A stretch of 38,761 bases of DNA from Lachnospiraceae bacterium (GTDB lineage Bacteria; Bacillota; Clostridia; Lachnospirales; Lachnospiraceae), in assembly GCA_015057405.1 (NCBI GenBank), contig SVEK01000028.1, forward strand, positions 1 through 38,761, in the 5' to 3' direction. Below are positions 1-8,233 of this stretch, in pieces. The stretch's first letter is position 1. Each line of letters opens with the position of its first letter. The notes under the pieces are model-generated. The model saw only the letters and a program-made list of their open reading frames with translations. It was not told where the DNA came from and made no database searches. A program made the translations under genes and the position numbers.

Positions 1-59
1 ATCCAATTGCTACCTACATTCTAACAGCTTAAGCAACAAGATGGATAATTCCTTACTGG

Positions 60-88
60 TTGTAAGGGTTATTAACCATAAATATATT
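60..88 (+). promoter_or_regulatory. Putative promoter of the first Nudix gene
   Basis: TTGTAA (60-65) and TATATT (83-88) are separated by exactly 17 bases, a good match to a housekeeping sigma-A promoter. The spacer holds a perfect palindrome, GGTTATTAACC (67-77), that could be an operator. Inferred from sequence only. Confidence 0.45.
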
Positions 89-149
89 GTAGTAGAAAGG
101 AAAAGTATATCTGATTATTCTACAAATAATTGGAATACAGGATAGTAAC

Positions 150-650
150 GTGGAACTTTGGGATATTTATGATGCTGATAAAAATGTGACAGGAAGAACA
201 ATGAAAAGAAATGACTGGTGTTTAAAAGATGGTGAATATCATTTAACTGTACTGGGTGTAATTGCCAGACCGGATGGAAAATTTTTAATAAGTAAAAGAA
301 CTATGACTAAGTCGTGGGCACCGGGATGGTGGGAAGTATCAGGTGGAGGAGCTATGGCTGGTGAAAGTTCATTTGATGCTGTAAAAAGAGAAATATTAGA
401 GGAAACCGGTTTAGATGTTTCTGATTGGGACGGTGGTTACGAATTTACATATAAAAGAGAAAACCCGGGTGAGGGTGATAATTATTTTGTGGATGTATAT
501 AAGTTTGTTGCAGATTTTGATGAAAAAGATGTTCATATGCAGGAAAGTGAAACAGATGGGTTTAAGCTAGCGACACTTGATGAGATTAAACAATATGCAG
601 AAAAAGGAATTTTTCTTCACTACGATAGTATAAAACAGGTATTTGAATAA
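150..650 (+). CDS. Nudix hydrolase (Idi/YfcD-like)
   Basis: This 166-aa protein carries a Nudix box around residues 65-90 (GGGAMAGES followed by REILEETGL), the Mg2+-binding signature of enzymes that cleave nucleoside diphosphates linked to another group. The N-terminus (MELWDIYDADKNVTGRT) resembles Nudix proteins related to isopentenyl-diphosphate isomerase and YfcD, in which the first beta strands precede the Nudix fold. The start is a GTG with a weak AGGA about seven bases upstream; no better in-frame start was seen. It stands alone with its own putative promoter and is followed by a separate unit starting with greA. The substrate cannot be told from sequence. The Nudix assignment is firm and the subfamily is an inference. 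Confidence 0.85.
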   Translation: MELWDIYDADKNVTGRTMKRNDWCLKDGEYHLTVLGVIARPDGKFLISKRTMTKSWAPGWWEVSGGGAMAGESSFDAVKREILEETGLDVSDWDGGYEFTYKRENPGEGDNYFVDVYKFVADFDEKDVHMQESETDGFKLATLDEIKQYAEKGIFLHYDSIKQVFE

Positions 651-719
651 TTTTCTGATATGTTATACTTGATGGTATTTATTGTGAATTGTTAGATTAT
701 TATACAAACTAGTATAAAA

Positions 720-746
720 TTGAATATTGATGTATTAGTATATAAT
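720..746 (+). promoter_or_regulatory. Possible greA promoter
   Basis: A perfect TATAAT at 741-746 lies about 75 bases before greA. The best -35 is TTGAAT at 720-725, with a short 15-base spacer, so this is a moderate candidate only. Confidence 0.3.
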
Positions 747-819
747 ATAGAGGTGTACAAAGTTGTTAATAAATTACTTCAGTATATGTGCAAATTGAAT
801 TAATCGTGGAGAGAAGATA

Positions 820-1320
820 ATGTATGATAGATTGACAAAACAGGATATTGCAAAAATGCAGGAAGAACTTGAACACAGAAAACTTGTTGTAAGAAAAGAG
901 GCACTTGAGGATGTAAAAGAAGCCCGTGCACATGGTGACTTGAGTGAAAATTTTGAATATAAGGCTGCAAAGAGTTATAAAAATCAGAATGAAAGCAGAA
1001 TAAGATACTTGGAAAGAATGATAAAAACTGCAGTAGTTGTTGAGGATGATTCGAAAGAGGACGAAGTTGGATTAAATGATATAGTAACTGTTTATGTGGA
1101 AGAGGACGATTGTGAGGAAACATATAAAATTGTAACGACCATAAGAAGTGATTCTCTTAATTCTATTATCAGTATGGAGTCTCCGCTTGGAAAAGCGCTT
1201 ATGGGAAAGCATTTAGATGACAGGGTATACGTTAAGATAAATGAAACTTACGGTTATTATGTGGTGATCCGTAAGATTACTAAGAATGATGACGAAACAG
1301 AAGCAATAAGTACATATTAG
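820..1320 (+). CDS. greA: Transcription elongation factor GreA
   Basis: GreA binds the secondary channel of RNA polymerase and stimulates cleavage of backtracked RNA. The 166-aa protein has the family layout: an N-terminal antiparallel coiled coil (about residues 5-78) with the tip motif GDLSENFEYKAAK, whose Asp and Glu coordinate the catalytic Mg2+, followed by an FKBP-like C-terminal domain with the characteristic SPLGKALMGK motif around residues 125-134. Length is normal for the family (about 158-166 aa). ATG at 820 follows a GGAGAG ribosome site. The gene appears monocistronic: a strong promoter for the metG leader starts about 130 bp downstream. The identification is secure. Confidence 0.95.
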   Translation: MYDRLTKQDIAKMQEELEHRKLVVRKEALEDVKEARAHGDLSENFEYKAAKSYKNQNESRIRYLERMIKTAVVVEDDSKEDEVGLNDIVTVYVEEDDCEETYKIVTTIRSDSLNSIISMESPLGKALMGKHLDDRVYVKINETYGYYVVIRKITKNDDETEAISTY

Positions 1321-1453
1321 GATTATGGACAAAGAAGGTGCGCAAGTTGCAATAGTCGTATTGTGAATTTAGACAGCTGATTATTTGTTAGAATGAATTG
1401 AGATTTTCTACGGCTATGTTGAGAAAGACTTGAATCTATTGGGGAAGATGTTC

Positions 1454-1482
1454 TTGACAAGAAAGTACCTTGTTTGTACAAT
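1454..1482 (+). promoter_or_regulatory. Strong promoter of the metG T-box leader
   Basis: A perfect TTGACA (1454-1459) is followed after exactly 17 bases by TACAAT (1477-1482), one mismatch from consensus. It lies just upstream of the T-box leader, so transcription should begin near 1489. It is one of the best-matching promoters in the window. Confidence 0.75.
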
Positions 1483-1489
1483 GTGTGGT

Positions 1490-1880
1490 ATAGGTTAATA
1501 ATGTAAAGGCTATGAAGAGAAGAGTACACTGAGGAAGCTTTTTAGCAGAGAACCCGGTTGGTGAAAAAGGGGAAAAAGTGATTGGTGGAAGATGGACTTG
1601 GAGCCTCCTGTTGAGACATGAATTAAGGACGTGTGTTTATGCAATACGAGTCCGGTGCGCTATGGATAATGTCATATGTATTAGATTAATTGATTTTATG
1701 CGTGTTGAATTATCTGTACGTGTATACGCAAATGTTGAGGCAGAGACGGGAGCACCCGTTATAGTGCGTGACTATACATTTATGTGAAGTCTCTGAGATT
1801 TATGTTGTAAGACATAAATGAATTGGAGTGGTACCGCGTGATAATATAACGCCTCTAAGTATATCTTAGAGGTTTTTTTA
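1490..1880 (+). promoter_or_regulatory. T-box riboswitch leader (methionine type) for metG
   Basis: The T-box proper, TGGAGTGGTACCGCG (1824-1838), matches the antiterminator core that pairs with the free CCA end of uncharged tRNA. It is followed by the competing terminator at 1852-1879. Upstream are a GGTTGGTG-type distal loop near 1556-1563 and a probable specifier region, GAAGATGGACTTGGAG (1588-1603), where ATG (1592-1594) would read tRNA-Met, fitting metG as the next gene. High uncharged tRNA-Met should favour read-through. The T-box and terminator are directly seen. The specifier assignment is an inference, and the region's short reading frames are not genes. Confidence 0.88.
1852..1879 (+). 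terminator. T-box attenuator terminator
   Basis: Perfect 8-bp stem CCTCTAAG/CTTAGAGG with a TATAT loop, followed by seven T residues. It is the intrinsic terminator that competes with the T-box antiterminator. Confidence 0.9.
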
Positions 1881-2007
1881 CTTACTAGGAAATTTCTTTG
1901 AAATTGTCCTAGTAAGCAAAAGCGCTCCGCGGGAACGCACTGCGGCGGAGAGGAAAATGTTGCTAACGCAACCCAACCCAGGCGGAGAATGTCGCAAGCG
2001 ACATTCT
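1881..2007 (+). repeat. Cluster of imperfect and perfect hairpins downstream of the T-box terminator
   Basis: Directly after the terminator is a long inverted repeat (1881-1916) whose arms CTTACTAGGAAATTTC and GAAATTGTCCTAGTAAG pair with one bulge around a short T-rich loop. Next comes a GC-rich inverted repeat around CTCCGC...GCGGAG (about 1924-1950). Two mini-hairpins follow: GTTGC TAAC GCAAC (1959-1972) and a perfect 10-bp stem AGAATGTCGC/GCGACATTCT with an AA loop (1986-2007). This looks like a small repetitive element inserted between the riboswitch and metG. No coding potential was seen. Confidence 0.6.
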
Positions 2008-2064
2008 TTGTTCTTGTAATAAAGTGTCTGTTACCGGGAGCAATCTGCCGCAGGAAGGATTTTT

Positions 2065-2250
2065 GTTGCTACGCGATATAACAAGTTGCAGAAGTAAAAC
2101 GTCGTTGTTACGTGATACAACAAGCTGTATAAGAAGAACCTCACTGTTACGCGACACAACAAGTTGTATAAGAAGAGCATCGTTGCAATGCGACACGACA
2201 AGCTGCATAAGTAGAGCATCGTTGCAATGCGACACAACACAAGCTACCGG
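2065..2250 (+). repeat. 39-bp tandem repeat array (four full units plus a partial fifth)
   Basis: Contiguous 39-bp units start at 2065, 2104, 2143 and 2182, with a diverging partial copy from 2221. Each contains a GTTGYWAYGCGAYAC-like segment able to form a short stem (for example GTTGC AAT GCGAC) and an ACAAGYTGY mini-palindrome. There are no unique spacers, so this is not CRISPR. Because 39 is a multiple of three, frames stay open through the array, but none has a ribosome site. The array lies in the metG 5' leader, about 280 bp before the start codon. Function unknown. Confidence 0.75.
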
Positions 2251-2529
2251 TACAATCGGTCTTAGAGGAGAAAGTGAATTTCCACTGACACAACAACCCA
2301 CATAAGTAGAACTTTGCAAGTGAGATTTTTTCGATTGTATAAAGTGCTTCAGACTTCAAACGTTTCCGTGTGGTAAAAAGGTTCTGTTAATGAATGTGTG
2401 TAATTGGTTTTTGCGGGGATAATATGAGAGTGAGAAATAGATAAAAGTGATAATTAATTGTTAGTTGTTTAGTGAAGTGCGTTTTTAGTGCGCACTATAA
2501 TATAAAAGTTTTTTAAGGAGGATTTTATT
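2251..2529 (+). other. Remaining metG leader sequence
   Basis: No gene is seen here. The stretch ends with a GTGCG...CGCAC inverted repeat (about 2477-2494), a TATAAT at 2496-2501 without a convincing -35, and the metG ribosome site AAGGAGG at 2515-2521. Confidence 0.4.
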
Positions 2530-4521
2530 ATGTGTGAGAATTGTAAGGAGAAGAAGCCGTATTACCTGACTACGGCCATTGCATATACTTCAGGTAAGCC
2601 GCATATAGGCAATACGTATGAGATTGTGTTGGCGGATTCTATTGCCAGATTTAAGAGAATGCAGGGATTTGATGTTAGATTTCAGACAGGTACAGATGAG
2701 CATGGACAGAAGATTGAGCTTAAAGCATCTGATGCCGGGATTACTTCTAAAGAGTTTGTTGATAATGTATCAACAGAGATTAAACGTATATGGGATCTTA
2801 TGAATACTTCTTATGATAAGTTTATCAGAACTACGGATGATTATCATGAGAAGCAGGTTCAGAAGATTTTTAAGAAGTTATATGAGCAGGGAGATATATA
2901 TAAGGGTGAGTATGAAGGAATGTACTGTACACCATGTGAGTCATTTTTTACGTCTTCACAGTTGGAGGATGGAAAATGTCCTGATTGCGGAAGACCGTGC
3001 GAACCTGCTAAGGAAGAGGCATATTTCCTTAAACTCAGCAATTATGCAGACAGATTGATTAAGCATATTAATGAGCATCCTGAGTTTATTCAGCCGGAAT
3101 CTCGTAAAAATGAGATGATGAATAATTTCCTATTACCTGGACTTCAGGATTTGTGTGTGTCAAGAACATCGTTTACCTGGGGAATTCCTGTATCATTTGA
3201 TGACAAACATATCGTATATGTGTGGATTGATGCACTTAGCAACTATATCACGGGACTTAATTACGACGTGGATGGTAATAATGGTGAGTTGTATAATCAA
3301 TTCTGGCCGGCAGATTTGCATCTTATCGGAAAAGATATTCTTAGATTCCACACTATATATTGGCCGATTATGTTGATGGCTCTTGATGTTCCGCTTCCTA
3401 AGCAAATATTTGGTCATCCGTGGCTTCTTCAGGGAGACGGAAAGATGAGTAAGTCTAAGGGAAATGTTTTGTATGCGGATGATCTTGTGGATGAGTTTGG
3501 AGTAGATGCAGTAAGATATTTTGTTCTTCATGAGATGCCGTTTGAAAATGATGGTGTTATTTCATGGGAGCTTATGGTTGAGCGTATCAATTCAGAGCTT
3601 GCTAATACACTTGGTAATTTGGTTAACAGAACTATATCTATGTCCAATAAATATTTTGGTGGAGTAGTTAATAATGCCGGTGTGTCAGAGGATGTTGATA
3701 CTGACTTAATTAACGTGGTGACTTCTGCGGCAGAAAAGATTGTTGCAAAGATGGATAAGTTAAGGGTTGCGGATGCAATTAGCGAGATATTTACTTTGTT
3801 TAAGCGTTGCAACAAATACATTGATGAGACGATGCCATGGGCGCTTGCCAAGGATGAAGATAAGAAGGCAAGGCTTGAGACTGTACTTTACAATTTGGTT
3901 GAAAGTATAAGCATTGGTGCAAGTCTTCTTGATCCATTTATGCCGGAGACATCTGAGAAAATTCTTGCACAGCTCAATGCAGCTAAACGTGAACTTAGCA
4001 CAACATCTGAGTTTGGGCTGTATGAATCAGGCAATAAGGTTACTGAGAAACCGGAGATTTTGTTTGCAAGACTTGATATTAATGAAGTACTCAAAAATGT
4101 AGAGGAAAAATTCGGAGCTATTGCAGAAGCTGACGGTGAAGATGGAAGTTCCGAAGAAAATAATGATGAAGCAGTTATTGATATTGAGCCAAAGGCAGAG
4201 ATTACATTTGATGACTTTATGAAAATGCAGTTTCAGGTTGGTGAGGTAATTGCCTGCGAGGAAGTACCAAAGTCAAAAAAATTAATATGCTCACAGGTTA
4301 AGATTGGAAGTACGGTTAAACAGATTGTGTCGGGAATTAAGGCATACTACAAACCTGAGGATATGGTAGGCAAGAAAGTTATGGTTCTTGTTAACCTTAA
4401 ACCGGCTAAGCTTGCGGGAGTATTGTCAGAGGGAATGTTACTTTGTGCTGAGGATGAAAACGGAGAATTGGCACTTATGGTTCCGGAAAAGACCATGCCT
4501 GCAGGAGCAGAAATTTGTTAA
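2530..4521 (+). CDS. metG: Methionyl-tRNA synthetase with C-terminal tRNA-binding domain
   Basis: MetRS charges tRNA-Met with methionine using ATP in the cytosol. The 663-aa protein shows the class I signatures HIGN (residues 25-28) and KMSKS (305-309). The connective-peptide zinc knuckle has four cysteines near residues 135-157 (CTPC...CPDC). A C-terminal Trbp111/OB-fold tRNA-binding domain occupies roughly 560-663, joined by an acidic linker rich in Glu and Asp. ATG at 2530 follows a strong AAGGAGG. Control by the T-box leader at 1490-1880 matches the product, although about 650 bp separate the terminator from the start codon, much more than usual. tatD and rsmA follow, a common Firmicutes order. 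Identification is secure. Confidence 0.97.
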   Translation: MCENCKEKKPYYLTTAIAYTSGKPHIGNTYEIVLADSIARFKRMQGFDVRFQTGTDEHGQKIELKASDAGITSKEFVDNVSTEIKRIWDLMNTSYDKFIRTTDDYHEKQVQKIFKKLYEQGDIYKGEYEGMYCTPCESFFTSSQLEDGKCPDCGRPCEPAKEEAYFLKLSNYADRLIKHINEHPEFIQPESRKNEMMNNFLLPGLQDLCVSRTSFTWGIPVSFDDKHIVYVWIDALSNYITGLNYDVDGNNGELYNQFWPADLHLIGKDILRFHTIYWPIMLMALDVPLPKQIFGHPWLLQGDGKMSKSKGNVLYADDLVDEFGVDAVRYFVLHEMPFENDGVISWELMVERINSELANTLGNLVNRTISMSNKYFGGVVNNAGVSEDVDTDLINVVTSAAEKIVAKMDKLRVADAISEIFTLFKRCNKYIDETMPWALAKDEDKKARLETVLYNLVESISIGASLLDPFMPETSEKILAQLNAAKRELSTTSEFGLYESGNKVTEKPEILFARLDINEVLKNVEEKFGAIAEADGEDGSSEENNDEAVIDIEPKAEITFDDFMKMQFQVGEVIACEEVPKSKKLICSQVKIGSTVKQIVSGIKAYYKPEDMVGKKVMVLVNLKPAKLAGVLSEGMLLCAEDENGELALMVPEKTMPAGAEIC

Positions 4522-4682
4522 TGCCTTCACATCATTCAAATGATCGTGTATTACATCGTAAGTTTCATTTGGTGGAATAAAATAATGATTATTTGTTGGA
4601 AAAATGATTGAGGGATGATGACAAATAAGATGATGATAAATAGTGAAAAGTAAGAATTTTATGAAATAATGGTGAGTTTGTA

Positions 4683-5474
4683 ATGGAAATAAAGGGTATT
4701 TTTGACAGTCATGCTCATTATGAAGACAGAAGATTTGACGAAGACCGGGATAATCTGCTTAGAGGCATGAAAGAATCCGGTGTGGATTATATCGTTAATG
4801 TCGGCTCAAGTATTGATACAACTAAAAAGACAATTTTGTTGACGGAACAGTACGATTTTATATATGGTAGCGCGGGAGTTCATCCTGAGGAATGCAAAGA
4901 TATGAAGGATGATGATTTGCTTTTTCTTGAGGAAGTCTGCAAACATAATAAGATTGTCGCAGTCGGCGAAATAGGGCTTGATTATTATTGGGATGAACCG
5001 GCGAGAGATATTCAGAAAAAGTGGTTTAGAAAACAGCTTGAACTTGCTGTAAAGGTCAATCTTCCGGTTATTATTCATACTCGGGATGCAATAGAAGACA
5101 CTATGAATATTCTTAAGGAATATACTCCGTTAATGTCTCAGGGCATTCATGGTGTAATACATTGTTTTTCCGGCTCGGCACAAAGTGCGGCAGAGTTTGT
5201 TAAAATGGGTTACTATATTGGAATCGGTGGTGTAGTTACATTTAAAAATGCAAAGAAGCTTAAAGAAGTTGCACAAGAGATTCCTATAGAAAACATTGTT
5301 ATAGAAACAGACTGTCCGTACATGGCTCCGGAGCCTTACAGAGGAAAGCGCAATGATTCTTCTTATCTTAGTTATGTCGTAAGTAAGTTGGCAAAGATTA
5401 AAGGAATTTCTGAGCAGGAGGTTACAGAGATAACAGCAGAGAATGCTCTTAGAATGTACAGGATGAATAAATAA
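4683..5474 (+). CDS. tatD: TatD family metal-dependent hydrolase/DNase
   Basis: TatD proteins are TIM-barrel metal-dependent nucleases linked to DNA repair and 3'-5' exonuclease activity. In this 263-aa protein the metal ligands are visible in order: HxH near the N-terminus (FDSHAHYED, residues 7-15), Glu in VGEIGLDYYW (about 96-105), His in PVIIHTRDA, His in HGVIHCFSG, and Asp in IVIETDCPYMAPEPYRG near residue 206. Length is typical (about 255-265). The start ATG follows GGTGAG at a suitable distance. It ends 10 bp before rsmA, so the two are very likely co-transcribed. Family firm; exact substrate unknown. Confidence 0.93.
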   Translation: MEIKGIFDSHAHYEDRRFDEDRDNLLRGMKESGVDYIVNVGSSIDTTKKTILLTEQYDFIYGSAGVHPEECKDMKDDDLLFLEEVCKHNKIVAVGEIGLDYYWDEPARDIQKKWFRKQLELAVKVNLPVIIHTRDAIEDTMNILKEYTPLMSQGIHGVIHCFSGSAQSAAEFVKMGYYIGIGGVVTFKNAKKLKEVAQEIPIENIVIETDCPYMAPEPYRGKRNDSSYLSYVVSKLAKIKGISEQEVTEITAENALRMYRMNK

Positions 5475-5484
5475 AGGAGTTAAT

Positions 5485-6384
5485 ATGTCAGATAGTATTG
5501 CAGAAAATGTTTTAAATTTAGACGAGGATTATCATCTTGTTAATCCTAAGAATACTATAGAAGTTTTGAAAAAGTATGATATACATTTTCAAAAAAAATA
5601 CGGACAGAATTTTCTTATTGATTCACATGTGATGAACAAAATCATCAAAGTGGCAGATATTACAAAGGATGATTGCGTTATAGAAATTGGTCCGGGAATC
5701 GGAACGATGACGCAGTTTTTGTGTGAATCGGCCGGTCAGGTCATCGCCATTGAGATAGACAAGGCATTAATTCCGGTGTTGTCTGATACCCTTAGCCGGT
5801 ATGATAATGTTCATGTAATCAACGGAGATGTTCTTAAACAGGACATTAAAGCTATCTCAGAGGAGTATAACAAGGGAAAACCGGTAAAGGTTGTCGCAAA
5901 TCTTCCTTATTACATTACCACTCCAATTATTATGGGTTTATTTGAAAACGAAGTGCCGGTTGAGAGTATAACTGTTATGGTTCAAAAGGAAGTAGCTGAG
6001 AGAATGCAGGCAAGTCCGGGAACTAAAGCTTATGGGGCATTATCTCTGGCAGTTCAGTATTATTCTAAACCGTATCTTGCAGCTAATGTACCGGAAAATT
6101 GTTTTATGCCGCGTCCTAATGTTGCAAGTGCAGTTATTAATCTTAAATGTTATGACACTCCGCCGGTGACAGTAAAAGATGTTAAGCTTATGTTTGAACT
6201 GGTGAGAGCTGCTTTTCAGCAGAGAAGAAAAACTTTGATCAACGGTATAAAGAATTATTCCGGGATTGATATCTCGAAAGAATGTGTAATTGAGGCTTTG
6301 GAGAAGATGGGACTCGATAGCAATATAAGAGGAGAAACACTTACATTAGAACAATTTGCAGATTTAAGCAATATGTTGAGTTAA
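5485..6384 (+). CDS. rsmA: 16S rRNA (adenine1518/1519-N6)-dimethyltransferase
   Basis: RsmA (KsgA) dimethylates two adjacent adenines in helix 45 of 16S rRNA during late 30S assembly, and its loss gives kasugamycin resistance. The 299-aa protein has the SAM-binding motif IEIGPGIGTMTQFL, the catalytic NLPYY motif (VANLPYYITTPI) and the conserved KKYGQNFLID segment near the N-terminus that marks the family. A C-terminal helical domain includes AAFQQRRKTLINGI. ATG at 5485 has AAAGGAG seven bases upstream. It sits 10 bp behind tatD in the metG-tatD-rsmA order common in Firmicutes, where a ribonuclease M5 gene often intervenes but is absent here. Confidence 0.96.
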   Translation: MSDSIAENVLNLDEDYHLVNPKNTIEVLKKYDIHFQKKYGQNFLIDSHVMNKIIKVADITKDDCVIEIGPGIGTMTQFLCESAGQVIAIEIDKALIPVLSDTLSRYDNVHVINGDVLKQDIKAISEEYNKGKPVKVVANLPYYITTPIIMGLFENEVPVESITVMVQKEVAERMQASPGTKAYGALSLAVQYYSKPYLAANVPENCFMPRPNVASAVINLKCYDTPPVTVKDVKLMFELVRAAFQQRRKTLINGIKNYSGIDISKECVIEALEKMGLDSNIRGETLTLEQFADLSNMLS

Positions 6385-6522
6385 GTAATAAGTTGGGTTA
6401 ATAATATGCTGAATTAAATGTCGTGTTAATTAATGTTTTAAGATAACCGGAATGCGACTATAATTGTTATTAATTTAGTGTTATTTTAAGAAAACAGCAA
6501 AAAAAGGGGAGGAAGTATAGTT

Positions 6523-7308
6523 ATGGGTGTTATCAGGTATCATTTTTTATCTGATGTATTGGGTGAACAGGTAAATGTATTGGTTATTATGCCTTCATTT
6601 GAAGCATGGAAGAATCATGAAGGGTATAAGAAGTATTATGGTGATTACAAAAAAGTAAAGACACTGTACCTGCTTCATGGCGGAAGTGATGATTCGTCGT
6701 TGTACTTAAGAAGGACAAGGATTGAAGAATATGCCATGGAGTATGACATGGCGGTTGTAATGCCGGAAGTAAAGAACAGTTTTTATTGTAACATGGTTAA
6801 AGGAAATGATTATTTTACATATCTTAGCGAAGAGCTTCCAAGGGTTATGGAAAATGTATTTTCTTTGTCAAATGACCCGTCGGACAGATATGTTATGGGC
6901 AATTCCATGGGTTCGCACGGTGCCTTTAAGTGGGCTCTTAACAGACCTGATTTTTTTGAAGCGGCAGCAGGAATGTCAGGAGCCGGTGATTTGATTGAAC
7001 TTGGTTTTTATGACGGAATGAAAACGCGAGTTCTTAATGCTTTCGGGAATGTAGATGAATACAGGGGAAGCATGAATGATTTTAAGTACCTTATTGATAA
7101 GAATATAAAGAATGATGTTAAGATGCCGAGAATGTACAGTTGTTGTGGCATACAGGATCCTTTTTACAAAGGTGCAAAGGAGTTTGCAGAGTATGCCTGC
7201 AGTAAGGGAATCAACATTCCGTTTTACGAGAGTGATGGCGGTCATACATGGGAATATTGGGACAGAATGTTACCGATAATGCTTAAACATATGGTAAAGG
7301 GGGAGTAG
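6523..7308 (+). CDS. Alpha/beta hydrolase, EstA/esterase D-like (copy 1)
   Basis: This 261-aa protein belongs to the putative esterase family (EstA tributyrin esterase / S-formylglutathione hydrolase-like). Visible are the oxyanion-hole segment LYLLHGGSDD (48-57), the nucleophile elbow GNSMGSHG with Ser128, a late Asp in GIQDPFY and the His in DGGHTWEYWD, completing the Ser-Asp-His triad. It has no signal peptide, so it should act in the cytoplasm on short-chain esters; the substrate is unknown. The ribosome site is a GGGGAGGAAG just upstream. The stop is three bases before the next esterase gene, so the pair forms a two-gene operon of paralogues. Confidence 0.88.
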   Translation: MGVIRYHFLSDVLGEQVNVLVIMPSFEAWKNHEGYKKYYGDYKKVKTLYLLHGGSDDSSLYLRRTRIEEYAMEYDMAVVMPEVKNSFYCNMVKGNDYFTYLSEELPRVMENVFSLSNDPSDRYVMGNSMGSHGAFKWALNRPDFFEAAAGMSGAGDLIELGFYDGMKTRVLNAFGNVDEYRGSMNDFKYLIDKNIKNDVKMPRMYSCCGIQDPFYKGAKEFAEYACSKGINIPFYESDGGHTWEYWDRMLPIMLKHMVKGE

Positions 7309-7311
7309 AAT

Positions 7312-8073
7312 ATGGGATTCTTACATGTTGAATATATGTCAGGTGAACTTGGTTATCAGACCAATTTGTATATGGTACTTCCTGACTCAATCAGAGAAGG
7401 CAAGGAACCTGATGGTATACTTTATCTTTTGCATGGCGGTAGCGGTAACGGATTCGACTGGATGCGTTATTCTTCTATTGAAAGATATACATGGCCATAC
7501 AACATTGCAGTTGTTATGCCGGAGACGGACGGAAGTTCATTTTATACAGATATGGTTCATGGTTATCCGTATTTTACATATCTTACGGAAGAAATTCCGG
7601 CAGCAGTTACAGGAATGTTCCCTATTCTTAGGAATGTGACAAGAAGATTTGTTGCAGGATTTTCCATGGGTGGATACGGAGCATATAAATGGGCATTTGC
7701 GAAGCCGGATTATTTTGAAGCAGCAGGTAATTTTTCAGGAGTGTCATTCATTATGGACATAATGGGTGATGAAAGACACAATGCAGAGAATAAACGTCGA
7801 ATGATAGAAAGAAACTGGGGAAGTTTATCAGAACTTGAAGGAAGCCCTAATGATTCCAAATATTGGATAGATAAGGCGGCAGCAGAAGGAACCAAGTTGC
7901 CGAAATTATTTGCCGGAATGGGAACAGAAGATTTTTCATATCCCCTTTGTAAGAAGTACCTTGAGTATTGTTCAGAAAAAGGTATCGACATCCATTACGA
8001 AGAGATGGCCGGAGGTCATGAATGGTCAGTATGGGATGAGATGATAAAGAGGTTCCTCACATTTTGTATGTAA
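7312..8073 (+). CDS. Alpha/beta hydrolase, EstA/esterase D-like (copy 2)
   Basis: A 253-aa paralogue of the preceding gene with the same layout: LYLLHGGSGNG oxyanion region, nucleophile elbow GFSMGGYG, Asp in GTEDFSY and His in AGGHEWSVWD. The elbow is closer to the canonical family form than that of copy 1 (GNSMGSHG), and the lid segments differ most, suggesting related but different substrates. It follows copy 1 with only three bases between, ribosome site GGGGGAG inside the end of copy 1, indicating coupled translation. Likely a cytoplasmic carboxylesterase or deacetylase; the substrate cannot be deduced. Confidence 0.88.
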   Translation: MGFLHVEYMSGELGYQTNLYMVLPDSIREGKEPDGILYLLHGGSGNGFDWMRYSSIERYTWPYNIAVVMPETDGSSFYTDMVHGYPYFTYLTEEIPAAVTGMFPILRNVTRRFVAGFSMGGYGAYKWAFAKPDYFEAAGNFSGVSFIMDIMGDERHNAENKRRMIERNWGSLSELEGSPNDSKYWIDKAAAEGTKLPKLFAGMGTEDFSYPLCKKYLEYCSEKGIDIHYEEMAGGHEWSVWDEMIKRFLTFCM

Positions 8074-8233
8074 TTTGTATGTAAAAAGTTCAATGTTTGT
8101 TCATAAAGTTGTGCTATAGTTGTTGATAGTGACAAGAATGATTAACTCAGATTTTCACTGAAAACACAATGACAAATAACGCGGAAGATGGTAAGAGATT
8201 CTCATTGTAGGTAGCAGGAAGAGGGTGTTTTTT

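Noticed and set aside
1578-1787. 69-residue open frame in the metG leader
   Set aside because: It lies wholly within the T-box riboswitch structure and has no protein-like features.
2065-2250. CRISPR-like array
   Set aside because: Units are contiguous and degenerate with no unique spacers, and no cas gene is present.
2024-2305. 93-residue open frame through the 39-bp repeats (LLRDTTSCIRR-type repeats)
   Set aside because: The unit length is a multiple of three, so any frame lacking a stop in one unit stays open. There is no ribosome site, the opposite strand is equally open, and the region lies inside a riboswitch leader.
2496-2501. TATAAT just before metG as a second promoter
   Set aside because: No acceptable -35 at 15-19 bases; possible but not supported.
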